From Paracoccaceae bacterium (GTDB lineage: Bacteria; Pseudomonadota; Alphaproteobacteria; Rhodobacterales; Rhodobacteraceae), in NCBI GenBank assembly GCA_030697175.1, contig JAUYQR010000005.1, positions 186,001 through 250,000 of the forward strand: a stretch of 64,000 bases of DNA, written 5' to 3'. The notes under the pieces are model-generated. The model worked only from the letters and a program-made list of their open reading frames with translations, was not told the DNA's origin and ran no database searches. Positions 7,999 through 16,762 of this stretch are shown here, in pieces. A program made the translations under genes and the position numbers. Every line of letters starts with the position of its first letter. Within the stretch, counting starts at the first letter, position 1.

Positions 7999-8902
7999 GC
8001 GGATTGTCCCCCCGGTTTGCGGCGCGGACGTAGATCAGCAGCGCTATCATCACGATCACCAGAAGCGTCATCGACAACGCGGCACCAAGTGGCCAGTTCC
8101 GGCCTTGGGTGAATTGCAGTTCGATGAAGTTGCCGATCATCATGTTCTTGCCGCCGCCCAGCACGCGGGGCGTGACATAGGCGCCAAGCGAGGGCACGAA
8201 AACCAGGATCGAGCCAGCGACGATGCCCGGTTTCACGATGGGCAGGATGATCCGGCGCAGCACCTGCAAGCGGCTGGCGTAAAGGTCGTAGCCCGCCTCG
8301 AGCAGCCGCATGTCGAAGCGGTCGATGGCGGCGAACAGCGGCAGCACCATCAGGGGCAGGTAGACGTAGGTCATGCCGATCAGCACGGCAGCATCGGTGT
8401 AGACGATCTGGATCGGGGTATCTATGACGCCGATCCAGATCAGGAGGGTGTTCAGAAGGCCTTCGTTGCGGATCACCTCGTTGATCGCGAAGGTGCGGAT
8501 CAGAAGGTTGGTCCAGAACGGAATGGTGATCAGAAAGAGCCACATCGCGCGCTGCTTTGGCGGGCGGGTGGCGATGAACCATGCGGTCGGAAAGCCCACG
8601 GCGAAGGTGATCACGGTGGTCAGGATCGACAGCCAGACCGAGCGCCAGAAGATCGTCAGGTGCGCGTCGGCGAGGACAAGGGTGCCTTCAAAGATATCGC
8701 GGGTGAACAGGATGCCGCGCCAGCCGTCCAGGTTGAAATCCCACACCACGTTGCCGAACTGGCCGGGGGTGAGGAAGGAGTAGACCAGCACGATCAGAAG
8801 CGGGCCGGAGGCGGCGAACAACAGCAGGATCAGCGCGGGGGCCGACAGGAGCCAGCCGTTGCGATCGGAGCGTTTGCGCAGGGCGTCTTCGGCGGCGCTC
8901 AT
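7991..8902 (-). CDS. ABC transporter permease, PotB/PotH type
   Basis: A 303-residue permease with six predicted membrane spans. The first is GWLLSAPALILLLFAASGPLLI. The EAA coupling loop is EAGYDLYASRLQVLRRI. The gene starts 4 nt after the ATPase stop and overlaps the next permease by 8 nt, consistent with one operon. PotB-type subunits carry the longer N-terminal domain, as here. The ligand cannot be deduced from the permease. Confidence 0.85.
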   Translation of the reverse strand: MSAAEDALRKRSDRNGWLLSAPALILLLFAASGPLLIVLVYSFLTPGQFGNVVWDFNLDGWRGILFTRDIFEGTLVLADAHLTIFWRSVWLSILTTVITFAVGFPTAWFIATRPPKQRAMWLFLITIPFWTNLLIRTFAINEVIRNEGLLNTLLIWIGVIDTPIQIVYTDAAVLIGMTYVYLPLMVLPLFAAIDRFDMRLLEAGYDLYASRLQVLRRIILPIVKPGIVAGSILVFVPSLGAYVTPRVLGGGKNMMIGNFIELQFTQGRNWPLGAALSMTLLVIVMIALLIYVRAANRGDNPHG

Positions 8903-8906
8903 CGGG

Positions 8907-9977
8907 TCAATCCTCCAGCACTTGCGCGGCGCCGGGGGCGAAGCGCAGGCCGACGGCGGTGCCGGGCGTCAGGCGGGCCTCGTCGGTGCCGCTTTGCAGG
9001 CGGGACACCACCTCGGTTCCGTCAGCGAGGGCGAGGTGGAAATGCGTGTCTGTGCCGAAGTAGACGAGGTTGGTGATGGTGGCGGGAATTGCGCCGGGGT
9101 CGGAGGCGGCGACGATGCGGACCTGTTCGGGGCGGATCGCGACGGTGACGTCGCCCGGGCGGCTGGTGGCCGTTTCGACCACGGCACCGGAGCCGATGCG
9201 GACGCCGCCCGGGACGGTGGTGCCGGGCAGGAAGTTCGTCTCGCCGATGAAGCTGGCGACGAAGCGGTTGACCGGGGTGGTGTAGATCTCGCGCGGGGTG
9301 CCTGTCTGTTGCAGCTTGCCGTGCGACATGACGCCGATGCGGTCGGACATGGTCAGCGCTTCTTCCTGGTCGTGGGTGACAAAGACGAAGGTGATGCCGG
9401 TTTCGGTTTGCAGGCGCTTGAGTTCGATCTGCATTTCCTTGCGGAGTTTCAGGTCGAGCGCGGAGAGGGGTTCGTCAAGGAGCAGCACCTTCGGCTGCGG
9501 GGCAAGGGCGCGGGCAAGGGCGACGCGCTGCTGCTGGCCGCCGGAAAGCTGGCTGGTCTTGCGGGTGGCGAGGGCGTCGAGCTTGACGAGGGCGAGCATC
9601 CGTTTGGTGGTGGCGTCGACCTCGGCAGCCGGGCGGCCCTGCATTTGCAAGCCAAAGCCGATGTTCTGCGCGACGGTCAGGTGCGGGAACAGCGCGTAGC
9701 TTTGAAAGACGGTGTTGACCGGGCGCTTGTTCGGCGGCAGGGCGGAAATGTCGGTGCCGTCGAGCAGGATCTGGCCTTCGGTCGGCATTTCAAAGCCGGC
9801 GATCAGGCGCAGGAGTGTGGTCTTGCCGCAGCCAGAGGGGCCGAGAAGGGTGAAGAACTCGCCTTTGCGGATGTCGAGGGAGACGTCGTCAAGCGCGCGA
9901 ACGGCTGCGTCGCCGGCACCGAAGGCTTTGACGACATTTCGGACGGCGATGGTCACCTGGGTGGTCAATGGTCGCAA
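8907..9977 (-). CDS. ABC transporter ATPase, PotA/PotG type
   Basis: A 356-residue ATP-binding subunit. Walker A is [10 protein letters not shown], the Q-loop lies in [12 protein letters not shown], the signature is [15 protein letters not shown], and Walker B is [12 protein letters not shown]. The C-terminal roughly 110 residues form the TOBE/OB domain typical of the spermidine/Fe/maltose ATPase group. It is the first transporter gene, 65 nt downstream of the second amidase on the same strand. The spacer holds no clear terminator, so the upstream amidase may be co-transcribed. Confidence 0.88.
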   Translation of the reverse strand: MRPLTTQVTIAVRNVVKAFGAGDAAVRALDDVSLDIRKGEFFTLLGPSGCGKTTLLRLIAGFEMPTEGQILLDGTDISALPPNKRPVNTVFQSYALFPHLTVAQNIGFGLQMQGRPAAEVDATTKRMLALVKLDALATRKTSQLSGGQQQRVALARALAPQPKVLLLDEPLSALDLKLRKEMQIELKRLQTETGITFVFVTHDQEEALTMSDRIGVMSHGKLQQTGTPREIYTTPVNRFVASFIGETNFLPGTTVPGGVRIGSGAVVETATSRPGDVTVAIRPEQVRIVAASDPGAIPATITNLVYFGTDTHFHLALADGTEVVSRLQSGTDEARLTPGTAVGLRFAPGAAQVLED

Positions 9978-10042
9978 GCTCCCCTTGGTGGTATTTGATC
10001 ATATTGCGGGCGGGTTCATGCGTATGCAAGCAAATCCTGCGC

Positions 10043-11482
10043 TTATGGGTCCGCCATCGGCGCGCGGCGGGAGGCCCAGGGGGCGGCGCGTTCGATTTCC
10101 GCGCACAGGGCGATCAGCTCTTCGTCCGCGCCGAACGGGGCGGCGAGGTGGATGCCGATGGGCAGGCCTTGCGCCGACATGGCGAGGGGCAGGGAGGCCG
10201 CGGGTTGGCCCGAGGCGTTGAACACGGCGCAGAACGGGGAGTAGGCGAAGATGCCTTCGGGACCGGTGCGGTAGGCGACGTAATCCTCGGTCGCGTGGCT
10301 GAAGCGGCCGATGCGGGCGGGCGGTTCGGCGAGGGTGGCGGAGAGCAGGATATCGGGGCCGGTGTCGAAGTAGCCGGCCATCTGGCGACCGAAGGCGTGA
10401 ATTTCGCCCACCGCTTGCAGGTAGCGGGTGGGGTGCAGGGTTTCGGCATGGGCCAGCGCGCCGCGTCCGACGCCTTCGACGAGGTCACCCGTAAGGGGGC
10501 GGCCTTTCAGCGCGGAGCGGATGCCAAGTGCGGTGCCGACGGCGACGATGTCGGTCCAGGCGCGCATCATCATCGGCACGTCGGCGGAGGGGCGGCCCGG
10601 TTCAACGTGGTGGCCGAGGCTTTCCAGCAGGCGCGCGGCGGCGTGGACGGCGTCGCGCACCTGGGGGTCGATCGGGTCACCGGTCAGGCTGGTGTCGCAG
10701 AGCGCCACGCGGAGGCGGCGGGGCGGGCGGCTGATGGCTTGGGCGTGGCCTTTTGCCAGCGGCGGCGCCCAGTAGGGCGCGCCAAGGTCGGCACCTTCGC
10801 AGGCGTCGAGCATGGTGGCGGTGTCGCGGACCGAACGGGTCAGAAAGCCGTCGATCGCCATGCCGGCCCAGCCTTCGCCGGCATAGGGGCCATCGGGCAG
10901 GCGGGCGCGGGTGGGCTTGAAGCCGAAAAGGCCGCAGGAGGCGGCGGGGATGCGCACCGATCCGCCGCCATCCGAGCCGTGCGCGAAGGCGACGATCCCG
11001 GCGGCCACCGCCGCGCCCGCGCCACCGGACGAGCCGCCGGAGGTGTGGTCGAGGTTCCACGGATTGCGGGTGGGGCCGCCGTAGACGGCGGATTCGGTTG
11101 CGGCACCGATGCCGCCTTCGGGGCTGGTGGTGCGGCCGAAGGTGACGACGCCGCTGGCCTTGATGCGGGTGAAGATCGCCGAGTCGCCGGGGTAGGTGGT
11201 GTTGGCGAGAAGGCGCGAGCCGTTGTGCGACGGGAAATCCCTTGCCTCGATGCCGAGATCCTTGATCAGGAAGGGCACGCCGCGGAAGGGGCCGTGCGGC
11301 AGGCCTTCGGCAATGGCGCGGCGGGCGGCGGGTTCGTTCAGCAGGACAACCGCATTGATTGCGGGGTTGCGTGCTTCGACGGCGGCGAGGGCGGCGTCCA
11401 GAAGCTCGCCGGGCGTGACGTCGCCTTTTGCCACAAGCCCCGCAAGTTCGGTTGCGTCCGTTGCCCCAAGATCACCGATCAT
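10043..11482 (-). CDS. Amidase-signature-family hydrolase (second copy)
   Basis: A 479-residue amidase with Lys74 (PFLIKDLG), the cis-Ser pair in [10 protein letters not shown] (151-152) and nucleophile Ser175 in [12 protein letters not shown]. It is only distantly similar to the amidase at 4660-6087, so it is not a recent duplicate. The start at 11482 is supported by an AGGAGG ribosome-binding site; the open frame extends 23 codons further without one. It is probably the first gene of the amidase-importer-amidase set. Similar proteins are annotated as amidotransferase-like or 6-aminohexanoate-cyclic-dimer hydrolase-like, but the substrate is unknown. Confidence 0.85.
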   Translation of the reverse strand: MIGDLGATDATELAGLVAKGDVTPGELLDAALAAVEARNPAINAVVLLNEPAARRAIAEGLPHGPFRGVPFLIKDLGIEARDFPSHNGSRLLANTTYPGDSAIFTRIKASGVVTFGRTTSPEGGIGAATESAVYGGPTRNPWNLDHTSGGSSGGAGAAVAAGIVAFAHGSDGGGSVRIPAASCGLFGFKPTRARLPDGPYAGEGWAGMAIDGFLTRSVRDTATMLDACEGADLGAPYWAPPLAKGHAQAISRPPRRLRVALCDTSLTGDPIDPQVRDAVHAAARLLESLGHHVEPGRPSADVPMMMRAWTDIVAVGTALGIRSALKGRPLTGDLVEGVGRGALAHAETLHPTRYLQAVGEIHAFGRQMAGYFDTGPDILLSATLAEPPARIGRFSHATEDYVAYRTGPEGIFAYSPFCAVFNASGQPAASLPLAMSAQGLPIGIHLAAPFGADEELIALCAEIERAAPWASRRAPMADP

Positions 11483-11491
11483 CGCTGCCTC

Positions 11492-11510
11492 CTGCCTTTT
11501 TGAGAGGCAG
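11492..11510 (-). promoter_or_regulatory. Hairpin abutting the amidase ribosome-binding site
   Basis: Read on the minus strand, CTGCCT pairs with AGGCAG across a 7-nt A-rich loop, and the second arm runs straight into the AGGAGG Shine-Dalgarno of the amidase gene. Folding could limit ribosome access. The stem is short, so this is only a candidate. Confidence 0.3.
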
Positions 11511-11589
11511 ACTGGCACCGCGTCAGGGCAAGCGCCATCCCATACCGGCACTGGCGGTGTCGGTTTTTGCCGCTCGGCTCGCTTGGCCT

Positions 11590-11684
11590 CAGTTTGGGGT
11601 GACCAGAGTTTGGGGTGACCCGAGTTTGGGTTGGCCCGAGTTTGGGTTGGCCGAGTTTGGGTTGGCCGAGTTTGGCTTAGCCCG
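11590..11684. repeat. Six-copy tandem repeat, 15-16 bp unit
   Basis: AGTTTGG recurs at 11591, 11607, 11623, 11639, 11654 and 11669, inside units of the form GAGTTTGGGTTGGCC. The first two units carry GGGGTGAC instead of GGGTTGGC. The last unit includes the stop codon of the histidine kinase gene on the minus strand. The array occupies most of the gap between the kinase and the amidase genes. Confidence 0.9.
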
Positions 11685-13368
11685 ACAGGTGGCGCGACAG
11701 TTCGCGGTGCAGGTCGTCAAGCGACAGGGGCTTTGGCAGGTAGCCGTCCAGCCCCTGCGCCTCGATCATCGCCTTTTGCGCGGGCATGGCATCGGCGGTC
11801 ATGGCCACGACGGGAACCCGCGCCGAGGCACCCTGCATGGTGCGGATCGCCCGGAAGGTGGCGAAACCGTCAAGTTCCGGCATGTTCATGTCGAGTAGCA
11901 CGAGGTCGACACGGTCACGGGCCAGCACATCCAGAGCCTGCCGCCCGCCTTCGGCTTCGATCACCCGCGCTGACAGACGTTGCAGGGCAATGGTGGCGAC
12001 CATCCGGTTGGTGGCGATGTCGTCCACTACCAGAACCGTGCGCCCGGCCAGATCGGGGGGGGCGGTGGTGCGGGCCGTGGCTTCATCGGCGGCGGGCAGG
12101 GCAAGGGCGGTCAGGCGGAAGGTCGCGCCCCGTGCGGTGGGCAGCAGGATCAGGTCGCCATGCATCTGGCGGGCCAGCGAGCGGCTGATCGCAAGGCCCA
12201 GCCCGGTGCCGGGGGTGGTGGGGATGAGCTTGCGGAAGGGTTCGAACACCGCCTCGCGCAGCGCGGCGGGGATGCCGGGGCCGGTGTCGGCCACGTCGAT
12301 CTGCAGGAGGTGGCCGTCGAACCGGGCAGACAGCCTGATCCCGCCCTGATTGACGTGCTTGATGGCATTGCTGACAAGGTTGATCAGGCATTGGCGCAGG
12401 CGCTGCGGATCAAGCACCAGCCGGGCGGGCAGATCGCGGTCGAAGTCGAGATCAAGGGACAGGTTAAGTGCGGTGGTCTGGTGACTGAAGGTGGCAACCA
12501 CCGAATGCAGTTCGGCCCGCACATCGACCGGCCGGGGCCGCAGCACCAGACGGCCATCGGTGATCGCCGACAGGTCAAGCACATCATCAAGCACCACGGC
12601 CAGCCCTCGGGCCGAGGCGACCAGAGTGTCAAGCCGCGCGCGCGAGGCGGGGTTGGTGGCGGCGCCCGCCTCGATCTGGCCAAGGCCGATGATCGCGTTC
12701 AGGGGGGTGCGCAATTCGTGGCTCATTTCAGCCAGAAAGCGGCTTTTGGCATCGTCGGCGGCGCGGGCGGCGGCCTGACCATTGGCGGTGGCACGGTGCA
12801 ACTGGTGGTTCGACAGCATCGCGACATAGGCATAGCCAAGCCCGCCGACGATGGCCGCCGTGCTGATGAGGAACCCCGGCACGCTGCCCCCCGGCAACCA
12901 ATGGATGCAGTTCGCGGCAAACGAGGTTGCCGCCAGTGTTGCAAGGCCGGCAAGGCCATAGGGCAGGTGCACCGAGCGGACCGTGGCAAGGTGCAGTGCG
13001 GTCGACATCACGAGGCCTACGGCGAGGGGGCCGGAATACTGGCCGTCGGACAGCCAGACCAATCCGCCCGCGATGGCAAGCGAGGCTTCGACCACAACCA
13101 CGAGCACCAAGGTGGCGCGGTAAAGGCCGGGTTGGCTGACCGGATCAAGACCCCGCAGCATGTGCAGGGTCGTGAATTCACAGGCGGCGTAGACGCAGGA
13201 AAGGCCCACAAGCAGGAGTGGGTCGACGTAGATCCCGCAGAGGCCGAAGGCGAACAGGGTCAGGCAGATGCGCTGCCACTTCTCGCGGTCGAGAATTTCC
13301 GACTGACGGCGCAGTTCCTCGCGGATCTGGTCGGGGGCGGCCACGTTGAGCGCTGGGGAGTGGGTCAA
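11677..13368 (-). CDS. Membrane-bound hybrid histidine kinase with receiver domain
   Basis: About 563 residues from the TTG at 13368, which has an AAGGA about 10 nt upstream; the frame is open to another TTG at 13434, so the start is uncertain. Five or six hydrophobic segments precede the dimerisation box FLAEMSHELRTPLNAIIG (phospho-His about 217). The ATPase domain shows LVSNAIKH, DTGPGIP and GTGLGLAIS. A C-terminal receiver domain has phospho-acceptor Asp about 493 in LLDMNMPELDG. No periplasmic sensor domain is obvious, so the membrane module itself may sense the signal. No partner regulator gene is adjacent. Output is presumably through a phosphorelay to an unlinked Hpt protein. Confidence 0.85.
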   Translation of the reverse strand: MTHSPALNVAAPDQIREELRRQSEILDREKWQRICLTLFAFGLCGIYVDPLLLVGLSCVYAACEFTTLHMLRGLDPVSQPGLYRATLVLVVVVEASLAIAGGLVWLSDGQYSGPLAVGLVMSTALHLATVRSVHLPYGLAGLATLAATSFAANCIHWLPGGSVPGFLISTAAIVGGLGYAYVAMLSNHQLHRATANGQAAARAADDAKSRFLAEMSHELRTPLNAIIGLGQIEAGAATNPASRARLDTLVASARGLAVVLDDVLDLSAITDGRLVLRPRPVDVRAELHSVVATFSHQTTALNLSLDLDFDRDLPARLVLDPQRLRQCLINLVSNAIKHVNQGGIRLSARFDGHLLQIDVADTGPGIPAALREAVFEPFRKLIPTTPGTGLGLAISRSLARQMHGDLILLPTARGATFRLTALALPAADEATARTTAPPDLAGRTVLVVDDIATNRMVATIALQRLSARVIEAEGGRQALDVLARDRVDLVLLDMNMPELDGFATFRAIRTMQGASARVPVVAMTADAMPAQKAMIEAQGLDGYLPKPLSLDDLHRELSRHLSG

Positions 13369-13446
13369 GGCAGGGCAGGTCCTTCCGCTTTGATCGCGCC
13401 GGATCAGCTTTGGCCCGCCGGTGCTGCCGGTCAAGAGATTTGCGGA

Positions 13447-13755
13447 TCAGGGGGTGAGGCGGACTTCCTGACGCAGCGTGCCGTCCTGCCGGTAGATCAT
13501 GATGCGCTCGTCGTTGGTGACGACGGCGACCCAGCCGGTTCCGAAGGTGACTGCGGTGGGGTGGGTGCCGTCGGGCAGGGTGATCCTTTCGGGCAGCGAG
13601 GGTGTGGCGGCGACGAAGGCCGTCGGCATCCGGGTGACAATCAGCGCCACCACGGTTATGACACCGCCGATCATGGTAAGGGTCAGCACGATGACCAGCC
13701 ATTTCAGAAAGCGCAGGCTGGGTGGCAGAACCTCGGCTTCAGGAGTGTCGGACAT
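13447..13755 (-). CDS. DUF6476 small membrane protein
   Basis: A 102-residue protein with one membrane segment (WLVIVLTLTMIGGVITVVALIV) and a C-terminal part, ERITLPDGTHPTAVTFGTGW...ERIMIYRQDGTLRQ, that looks like a single beta-propeller-type strand repeat outside the membrane. It matches the DUF6476 family of Rhodobacterales; function unknown. Its ATG (13755-13753) overlaps the ATG of the divergent pseudouridine synthase gene, and its likely SD (GAAAGG) lies within that gene's first codons. Confidence 0.75.
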   Translation of the reverse strand: MSDTPEAEVLPPSLRFLKWLVIVLTLTMIGGVITVVALIVTRMPTAFVAATPSLPERITLPDGTHPTAVTFGTGWVAVVTNDERIMIYRQDGTLRQEVRLTP

Positions 13756-14821
13756 GGCGGGGCCTTTCGAAGCCGAGGACGAGGAAGCGGTCGGGGACGA
13801 TATCGACACCGCGTCACTTCTGGTGACGATCGGCGCGGACGCGGCCCTGCGTCTTGATAAGGCGCTTGCGGCGGCGGTGCCAGAGGCAGCGGCGCTGTCA
13901 CGCTCGCGGCTGATGCGGATGATCGCCGAGGGTGCGGTCAGCCGGGACGGCGTGGCGGTAACCGACCCGAAGGCAAAGGTTGCGGAGGGCGAGGTCTATG
14001 AGATCAGGCTGGACCCGGCGGTGTCGGTCGACACGCTGGCGGAGGATATTCCGTTGGCGGTTGTCTGGGAGGATGCCGATCTGATCGTGATCGACAAACC
14101 GGCGGGGATGGTGGTGCATCCGGCACCGGGGTCGCCGTCGGGCACGCTGGTCAATGCGCTGTTGGCGCATTGCGGCGAGACGCTGTCGGGGATCGGCGGC
14201 GAGCGGCGGCCGGGGATCGTGCACCGGATCGACAAGGACACGACGGGCCTTCTGGTGGTGGCGAAATCGGACCGCGCGCATCATGGCCTCGCGGCGCAGT
14301 TCGAGGCGCATACGGTGAACCGGCGCTATCTGGCGGTGGTGCATGGGGTGCCTGCGGTGGGTGATCCGCGCCTGCGCGGCTTGCGCGGTGTGAGCGTGGA
14401 GGCGGGCGGGGTGATCCGGATCGCCACCGGCCTTGCGCGCCACAAGACCGACCGGCAGCGGCAGGCCGTGGTCTGGGAGCAGGGCCGCCATGCCGTGACG
14501 CGAACCCGGGTGATCGAGGCGTTTTCGGGCCAGGCGGCGTTGGTGGAATGTTGGCTGGAAACCGGGCGGACGCATCAGATCCGGGTGCATCTGGCCTATG
14601 CCGGGCATGGGCTGGTGGGCGACCAGACCTATGGCGGCAAGAAGCGGCTGTCGGAAAAGGTGCTGGGACCGGTGGCCGAGGCGGGGAACGGATTTCCACG
14701 CCAGGCGCTGCATGCGGCGACGCTTGGGTTCGCGCATCCGGTGACCGGCGAGGCGCTGGAGTTCACCTCGCCGTTGCCTGCCGATATCGAGGCGCTGCTG
14801 GCGGGCTTGCGCAGCGTCTGA
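13754..14821 (+). CDS. RluA/RluD-family ribosomal pseudouridine synthase
   Basis: A 355-residue enzyme with an N-terminal S4 RNA-binding domain (ALRLDKALAAAVPE..., about residues 31-85) and a catalytic domain. Motifs are VIDKPAGMVVHP and HRIDKDTTGL with catalytic Asp160, then LETGRTHQIRVHLA and GDQTYGG. It isomerises uridines of 23S rRNA (RluD-like, helix 69 loop). The start at 13754 has AGGAG 8 nt upstream, inside the divergent DUF6476 gene, and shares two bases with that gene's start codon. Assignment to RluD rather than RluC is by overall resemblance only. Confidence 0.88.
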   Translation: MAGPFEAEDEEAVGDDIDTASLLVTIGADAALRLDKALAAAVPEAAALSRSRLMRMIAEGAVSRDGVAVTDPKAKVAEGEVYEIRLDPAVSVDTLAEDIPLAVVWEDADLIVIDKPAGMVVHPAPGSPSGTLVNALLAHCGETLSGIGGERRPGIVHRIDKDTTGLLVVAKSDRAHHGLAAQFEAHTVNRRYLAVVHGVPAVGDPRLRGLRGVSVEAGGVIRIATGLARHKTDRQRQAVVWEQGRHAVTRTRVIEAFSGQAALVECWLETGRTHQIRVHLAYAGHGLVGDQTYGGKKRLSEKVLGPVAEAGNGFPRQALHAATLGFAHPVTGEALEFTSPLPADIEALLAGLRSV

Positions 14822-14903
14822 GGCACCGTGGCGGGCGTTCACAGGATGGTTACCCGGCGCTGGCATGGAATGAAGCGAACAGTTACTTTCGCGTGAAGGC
14901 AAT

Positions 14904-14954
14904 GTCACAGCGCTTCACAGTGACGGTCGAAGCGCTCTACACGTCACGGTGACG
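14904..14954. promoter_or_regulatory. Cluster of inverted repeats upstream of rpoH
   Basis: Three dyads lie in 51 bp: GTCAC (14904-14908) with GTGAC (14920-14924); AGCGCTTC (14909-14916) with GAAGCGCT (14929-14936); and the 13-bp palindrome CGTCAC-G-GTGACG (14942-14954). The last ends 14 bp before the candidate -35 element. Such a cluster suggests operator sites for one or more regulators of rpoH. No specific regulator is recognised. Confidence 0.5.
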
Positions 14955-14968
14955 CAAACGATGCTGCA

Positions 14969-14996
14969 CTTGCAAGCGCGCGATGAAGGCTATAAT
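14969..14996 (+). promoter_or_regulatory. Candidate rpoH promoter (CTTG-N17-CTATAAT)
   Basis: CTTG at 14969-14972 is followed after 17 nt by CTATAAT (14990-14996), with the rpoH ATG 52 nt further on. The pattern fits an alphaproteobacterial RpoH-type promoter and also a housekeeping -10 (TATAAT, perfect). Autoregulated, dual-sigma transcription is plausible but unproven. Confidence 0.55.
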
Positions 14997-15048
14997 TTGC
15001 GCGATCTTCCCGGGGGCGCTGACGCACCGGGACTGAACAGGGGGCACC

Positions 15049-15945
15049 ATGAGCACCTATACCAATCTACCCGCACCAAGCCCGGAACAGGGTTTGAACC
15101 GCTACATGCAGGAAATCCGCAAGTTTCCCCTGCTGGAGCCGGAAGAAGAATACATGCTGGCGAAACGCTGGGTGGACCATCAGGACACCGAGGCCGCGCA
15201 CAAGATGGTCACCAGCCACCTGCGGCTCGCGGCCAAGATCGCGATGGGCTACCGCGGCTACGGGTTGCCGCAGGCCGAGGTGATCAGCGAGGCAAACGTC
15301 GGCCTGATGCAGGCGGTCAAGCGGTTCGACCCGGAAAAGGGTTTCCGGCTTGCGACCTATGCGATGTGGTGGATCCGGGCGTCGATTCAGGAGTATATCC
15401 TGCGGTCGTGGAGCCTGGTGAAGCTGGGCACGACCTCGGCGCAGAAGAAGCTGTTCTTCAACCTGCGCAAGGCCAAGGCCAAGGTCGGCGCGCTGGAAGA
15501 GGGCGATCTGCGGCCCGAGAACGTGGCGCGCATCGCGACCGAGTTGAACGTGACCGAATCCGAAGTTGTCGACATGAACCGGCGGTTGTCCGGATCGGAT
15601 GCCAGCCTGAACGCCACGGTCGGATCGGACGGTGACAGTTCGACCCAGTGGCAGGACTGGCTGGAGGACGAGGACAGCGATCAGGCCGAAGCCTATGAGG
15701 AAAAGAACGAGCTGGACGCCCGCCGCGCCCTTCTGGTGCAGGCGATGGCCGTGCTGAACGACCGCGAGAAGGACATCCTGATGCAGCGCCGCCTGTCGGA
15801 AGAGCCGGTGACGCTGGAAGACCTGTCGGAAAGCTATGGCGTCAGCCGCGAGCGGATCCGCCAGATCGAGGTCAGGGCGTTCGAAAAGCTGCAAGGCAAG
15901 ATGCGCGAACTGGCGCGCGGCAAGGGCATGGCGATCCCGGCCTGA
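15049..15945 (+). CDS. rpoH: RNA polymerase heat-shock sigma factor RpoH (sigma-32)
   Basis: A 298-residue group 3 sigma factor. Region 1.2/2 is seen in [26 protein letters not shown] and the core-binding [25 protein letters not shown]. The RpoH box, [12 protein letters not shown], separates it from housekeeping sigma factors. The region 4 helix-turn-helix is [26 protein letters not shown]. It directs transcription of chaperone and protease genes. The gene has its own promoter region with several dyads and is closed by a strong hairpin, so it is probably monocistronic. Many Rhodobacteraceae carry two rpoH genes, and I cannot say which this is. Confidence 0.95.
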   Translation: MSTYTNLPAPSPEQGLNRYMQEIRKFPLLEPEEEYMLAKRWVDHQDTEAAHKMVTSHLRLAAKIAMGYRGYGLPQAEVISEANVGLMQAVKRFDPEKGFRLATYAMWWIRASIQEYILRSWSLVKLGTTSAQKKLFFNLRKAKAKVGALEEGDLRPENVARIATELNVTESEVVDMNRRLSGSDASLNATVGSDGDSSTQWQDWLEDEDSDQAEAYEEKNELDARRALLVQAMAVLNDREKDILMQRRLSEEPVTLEDLSESYGVSRERIRQIEVRAFEKLQGKMRELARGKGMAIPA

Positions 15946-15953
15946 TCGGTTAT

Positions 15954-15988
15954 CAGACGGCCGGCGTCCTGTTGGCGCCGGCCGTCTG
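15954..15988 (+). terminator. rpoH: Perfect 13-bp hairpin after rpoH
   Basis: CAGACGGCCGGCG and CGCCGGCCGTCTG form a 13-bp stem around a 9-nt loop, 9 nt after the rpoH stop codon. It is followed by ATGTTCG rather than a T-run, so termination may need Rho or be partial. Confidence 0.65.
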
Positions 15989-16069
15989 ATGTTCGTCAGA
16001 TCTGGCGCGAAATGTCGCGCTCGACGGGAATCGTTGATCCCCGGTCCCGCGAAGGATAGGGAGGCGCGC

Positions 16070-16762
16070 ATGAGAATGATCGACACCTTTGTAAAGCCGA
16101 TGCACCCCGAGGGCATCAAGTTCGTCGCGATCTTTGCGGCGGTGACACTGTTGCTGTTCTGGCTGTGGGAACCCCTGGGCTGGCTGGGCGTGGGCCTGAC
16201 GGTCTGGTGCTATTACTTCTTCCGCGATCCGAAGCGGTCGGTGCCGGTCAATGCGGGCCTGCTGGTCAGCCCGGCAGACGGGGTGGTCAGCCTGATCGAG
16301 CGCGCCGTGCCACCGGCGGAGCTGGGCATGGGGCCGGAGGCGCTGGTGCGGGTTTCGGTGTTCATGTCGGTGTTCAACTGCCATGTGAACCGCGCGCCGA
16401 TTGCGGGCAGGGTGACGGCGGTGGCCTACCGGCCCGGCAAGTTCTTCAACGCCTCGCTGGACAAGGCATCCGAGGAAAACGAGCGCAACGCGCTGGCGAT
16501 CGAGCTGGCCGATGGTCGCAAGATTGCGGTGGTGCAGATTGCGGGCCTCGTGGCGCGGCGGATCATGTGCTGGGTGAAGCCGGGGCAATCGCTGCGCACG
16601 GGCGAGCGGTTCGGGCTGATCCGGTTCGGCAGCCGGCTGGACGTGTATCTGCCCGAGGGTGTGGCGCCGCAGGTGGCGCTGGGCCAGACGATGTGCGCGG
16701 GCGAGACGGTGATCGCGCTGATCGGGCAGGACGCGCCCACGCGCGAGGCGCGGGTGGAATAG
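16070..16762 (+). CDS. psd: Phosphatidylserine decarboxylase proenzyme
   Basis: A 230-residue short (type II/PSD-A) enzyme that makes phosphatidylethanolamine in the inner membrane. The hydrophobic N-terminus [16 protein letters not shown] anchors it. VSPADGVV and [13 protein letters not shown] are family motifs. Self-cleavage should occur at Gly-Ser188 in [12 protein letters not shown], turning that serine into the pyruvoyl cofactor. The start at 16070 has a GGGAGG-like SD; the open frame further upstream overlaps rpoH. The stop codon is directly followed by the GTG of pssA, so the two sequential steps of PE synthesis are coupled. Confidence 0.92.
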   Translation: MRMIDTFVKPMHPEGIKFVAIFAAVTLLLFWLWEPLGWLGVGLTVWCYYFFRDPKRSVPVNAGLLVSPADGVVSLIERAVPPAELGMGPEALVRVSVFMSVFNCHVNRAPIAGRVTAVAYRPGKFFNASLDKASEENERNALAIELADGRKIAVVQIAGLVARRIMCWVKPGQSLRTGERFGLIRFGSRLDVYLPEGVAPQVALGQTMCAGETVIALIGQDAPTREARVE

